Assembly (NCBI GenBank): GCA_934502905.1
Contig: CAKSVK010000096.1
Span: forward strand, 1 to 13,685
Direction: 5' to 3'
Length of the DNA stretch: 13,685 nucleotides
From: an uncultured Chitinophagaceae bacterium
GTDB lineage: Bacteria > Bacteroidota > Bacteroidia > Chitinophagales > Chitinophagaceae
Position numbers and translations under genes: made by a program. The notes below the pieces were generated by a model, which saw only the letters and a list, made by a program, of their open reading frames with translations, ran no database searches and was not told the DNA's origin. Shown here piece by piece: positions 12,031 to 13,685 of this stretch; the first letter of the stretch is position 1, and every line of letters begins with the position of its first letter.

Positions 12031-13685
12031 CTATCGCCAGATCGTTACATGTTCTGTTTTATCCTGAAACTGTGCTGCCAGAGATTTTATCCTGGATTGT
12101 AGCAGGATTTTCCTGCCTTCCTGTGTACGGGTGAATACAAGCTCACAATTACCTATCTTTTTCAGCCATTGTTCCTTGAAGAACTCAGCCAGCTTTTTAT
12201 TTTTCCCCAATATTTCCGGAATGGAATGGTAGTCTTTTTGTTTTATAATCAACATAAACCGGCTCTTGCGAATAATAATATACCTGGGGTTTTCTATTGG
12301 ACCTAGCATTTCCTGCAACAGGTTTTTGAATGTTGATGCTTCAAATGTGCTGCCTCCTTCCAAATGACAATATACTCCGCCGGAAGTATCGGTAGTAGTC
12401 AACACCTGCAACCGGTCGGGAGCTGTATGTATGATCCCTGCTTTAATTAATGAGGAAAGAAGTACATCTCCTATTTTATGTATATCTTTTGCTATGTCCC
12501 GGTATTGAATGTAGAGCCGGAGGGCTTTAAGCGTGGAACTGCCAAATAGAATAACGCCCGACATTCCAATAAGAGATAAAATATAATATAGACCTTCTTT
12601 ATTCCGGATCTTAGTGACATGTCCGATTAATTCCCACAGGCTTTCCGCACCAAATGTCACTATTGCAGATGTAAGTGTGGCAAACATGAAAGCAATGGTT
12701 TTGTTGAAGTACAGGCGTTTTTGAACCGGGTAGGTCCGCTTGCCTGTATATGGTATCCGGAGTTCTTCCACAAGCTTCATACCTGAGCCAAGCGCATCTT
12801 TCCACCGCTCGTGCAGCAGGTCTCTTTCAGTAGCCAGCCGGAGTGTCTTCATATTTTTTTCTTCCATTGCTGGTTTTTCATGGATATTTTCGGGAATAGC
12901 AATTCTTTTACTGCCATTTTCTATGGTATTTTCATGATAAGAAACACCTGTGAAGCTTCTGAAACGGCGCTTTAAAAGTTCAATATCGTCTCCTCCACCA
13001 GTAGCGGCAGGATCTATACATACCAGGTGCCATATATTGCTGGTCTTTTCCGCATACTCTTGTTGTGTTCTGATGGCCCTGCCCCGCATTTGATTTGACA
13101 GTACAAAAGAGCCGACAAAACTGGCTAGTATAAGGGTGTTGATAGCCGGAGCATCCCAACCCTCACCCAATAGCGATTTGGTACCGATCAGGATATTAAT
13201 TTCTCCATCCTGGAACAATTGCGTTATAATATGGACAATATTATGTTTCAACTGTTCGGTAGTATATAGCAGATAATAATTATCATCAAATGGCAAAGAT
13301 TGAATATTTACTTCCGGAACCTCATACTTTGAAGTAAGCTTCTCAAAAGCAGTCCCCGCGGTACGCGGAATAATTATTGCCGACCCTGTGAGTACTCCCA
13401 GCTTCTTTTCATCGGTGTTTTCCCTACGGAGAGATTCAAAGATGGGTATTACCCCCATTTTGTTCAGGGGTAAATTGTTTTCAGGCGCAAGCGTCAGGTA
13501 TTCTTTCCTGATATAATCAGAAAGAATGACCATTCTTAAGTTGTGGGAAAGCTTATTGAATTCAAGCGACACTATCTCATTAATAGCTTTCAATTTGCTG
13601 GTGCTGGCAGTAAGAAAGCTGCTTATTCTTCTATTGTAGGTGAGGTGGATCTTTTTTCGATCCAGTGCGCCAATATGTTTCAGTC
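12031..13685 (-). CDS. Superfamily 2 helicase with membrane segments, C-terminal part; 5' end outside window
   Basis: The frame is open to the window edge (550 residues visible). An apparent TTG start at 13591-13593 is not real, because coding continues upstream with HIGALDRKK and TYNRRISSFL. In numbering from that TTG, the RecA-like domain 2 of an SF2 (DEAD/DEAH, type-III-restriction-like) helicase is clear. It has motif IV-like NLRMVILSDYI (18-28), motif V ILIGTKSLLGEGWDAP (134-149) and motif VI QMRGRAIR (168-175) with its arginine fingers. Motifs I-III must lie upstream. Two hydrophobic helices follow at ~298-318 and ~333-353, then a ~165-residue C-terminal domain with GGVYCHLEGG and GPIENPRYIIIRKS. 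A helicase core followed by membrane helices is unusual; a role in defence or foreign-DNA handling is inference only. Four hand-counted rows give ~37% GC, lower than susCD. Confidence 0.82.
   Translation of the reverse strand, partial: LKHIGALDRKKIHLTYNRRISSFLTASTSKLKAINEIVSLEFNKLSHNLRMVILSDYIRKEYLTLAPENNLPLNKMGVIPIFESLRRENTDEKKLGVLTGSAIIIPRTAGTAFEKLTSKYEVPEVNIQSLPFDDNYYLLYTTEQLKHNIVHIITQLFQDGEINILIGTKSLLGEGWDAPAINTLILASFVGSFVLSNQMRGRAIRTQQEYAEKTSNIWHLVCIDPAATGGGDDIELLKRRFRSFTGVSYHENTIENGSKRIAIPENIHEKPAMEEKNMKTLRLATERDLLHERWKDALGSGMKLVEELRIPYTGKRTYPVQKRLYFNKTIAFMFATLTSAIVTFGAESLWELIGHVTKIRNKEGLYYILSLIGMSGVILFGSSTLKALRLYIQYRDIAKDIHKIGDVLLSSLIKAGIIHTAPDRLQVLTTTDTSGGVYCHLEGGSTFEASTFKNLLQEMLGPIENPRYIIIRKSRFMLIIKQKDYHSIPEILGKNKKLAEFFKEQWLKKIGNCELVFTRTQEGRKILLQSRIKSLAAQFQDKTEHVTIWR

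Noticed and set aside
12740..12937. 65-codon Ser/Phe-rich plus-strand ORF within the helicase gene
   Set aside because: Shadow of a clear helicase reading frame that continues uninterrupted on the other strand.
13591..13593. TTG as the true start of the helicase protein
   Set aside because: The frame stays open with family-like sequence to the window edge and the N-terminal ATPase motifs are missing, so the gene must begin outside the window.

Overview
The window looks like a chromosomal segment of a Bacteroidota bacterium, most likely a Chitinophagaceae relative such as Chitinophaga. The supporting signs are a SusC/SusD outer-membrane pair, a protein ending in a type IX secretion (T9SS) type A sorting domain, a Bacteroidota-type promoter (TTTG, 17-nt gap, TAnnTTTG), intergenic 7-bp-period repeats, and no strong Shine-Dalgarno sequences. 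The family assignment rests on protein and motif recognition by eye. No database was searched.

Layout. 1-2657 (+): the 3' part of radA, then comF overlapping it by 26 nt, then a beta-helix lipoprotein 8 nt further on; probably one transcription unit. 2658-3341: no convincing gene, one dispersed-repeat-like word and one perfect small hairpin. 3342-3518 (+): a possible 58-residue ORF whose stop lies in a strong hairpin terminator. 3557-5083 (-): an AT-rich gene for a secreted, Cys-containing T9SS protein. 5095-5277 (+): a possible two-helix membrane miniprotein. 5314-5357: a symmetrical bidirectional terminator. 5384-9758 (-): a susC-susD operon with a recognisable promoter at 9782-9810. 9901-10374 (+): rlmH. 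10378-11466 (-): an exported transglutaminase-fold protein, convergent with rlmH and only 3 nt from it. 11467-12030: a scarred spacer with a large imperfect hairpin, two 7-bp-period repeat tracts, and the last ~43 codons of a decayed LuxR-type regulator. 12031-13685 (-): the C-terminal 550 residues of a superfamily 2 helicase with two predicted membrane helices after the helicase core; its 5' end is beyond the window.

How the parts relate. The housekeeping genes (radA, comF, rlmH) are ordinary and of higher GC. The susC-susD pair is a nutrient-uptake module with no neighbouring hydrolase or regulator, so its substrate cannot be read from context. The T9SS gene and the helicase are clearly more AT-rich than susCD in hand-counted rows (about 36-37% against about 49% GC), and each lies beside repeat-rich or decayed DNA, so these are the best candidates for accessory or acquired material. 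The membrane-linked helicase is the most likely component of a poorly described system, but its partner genes, if any, lie outside this window.
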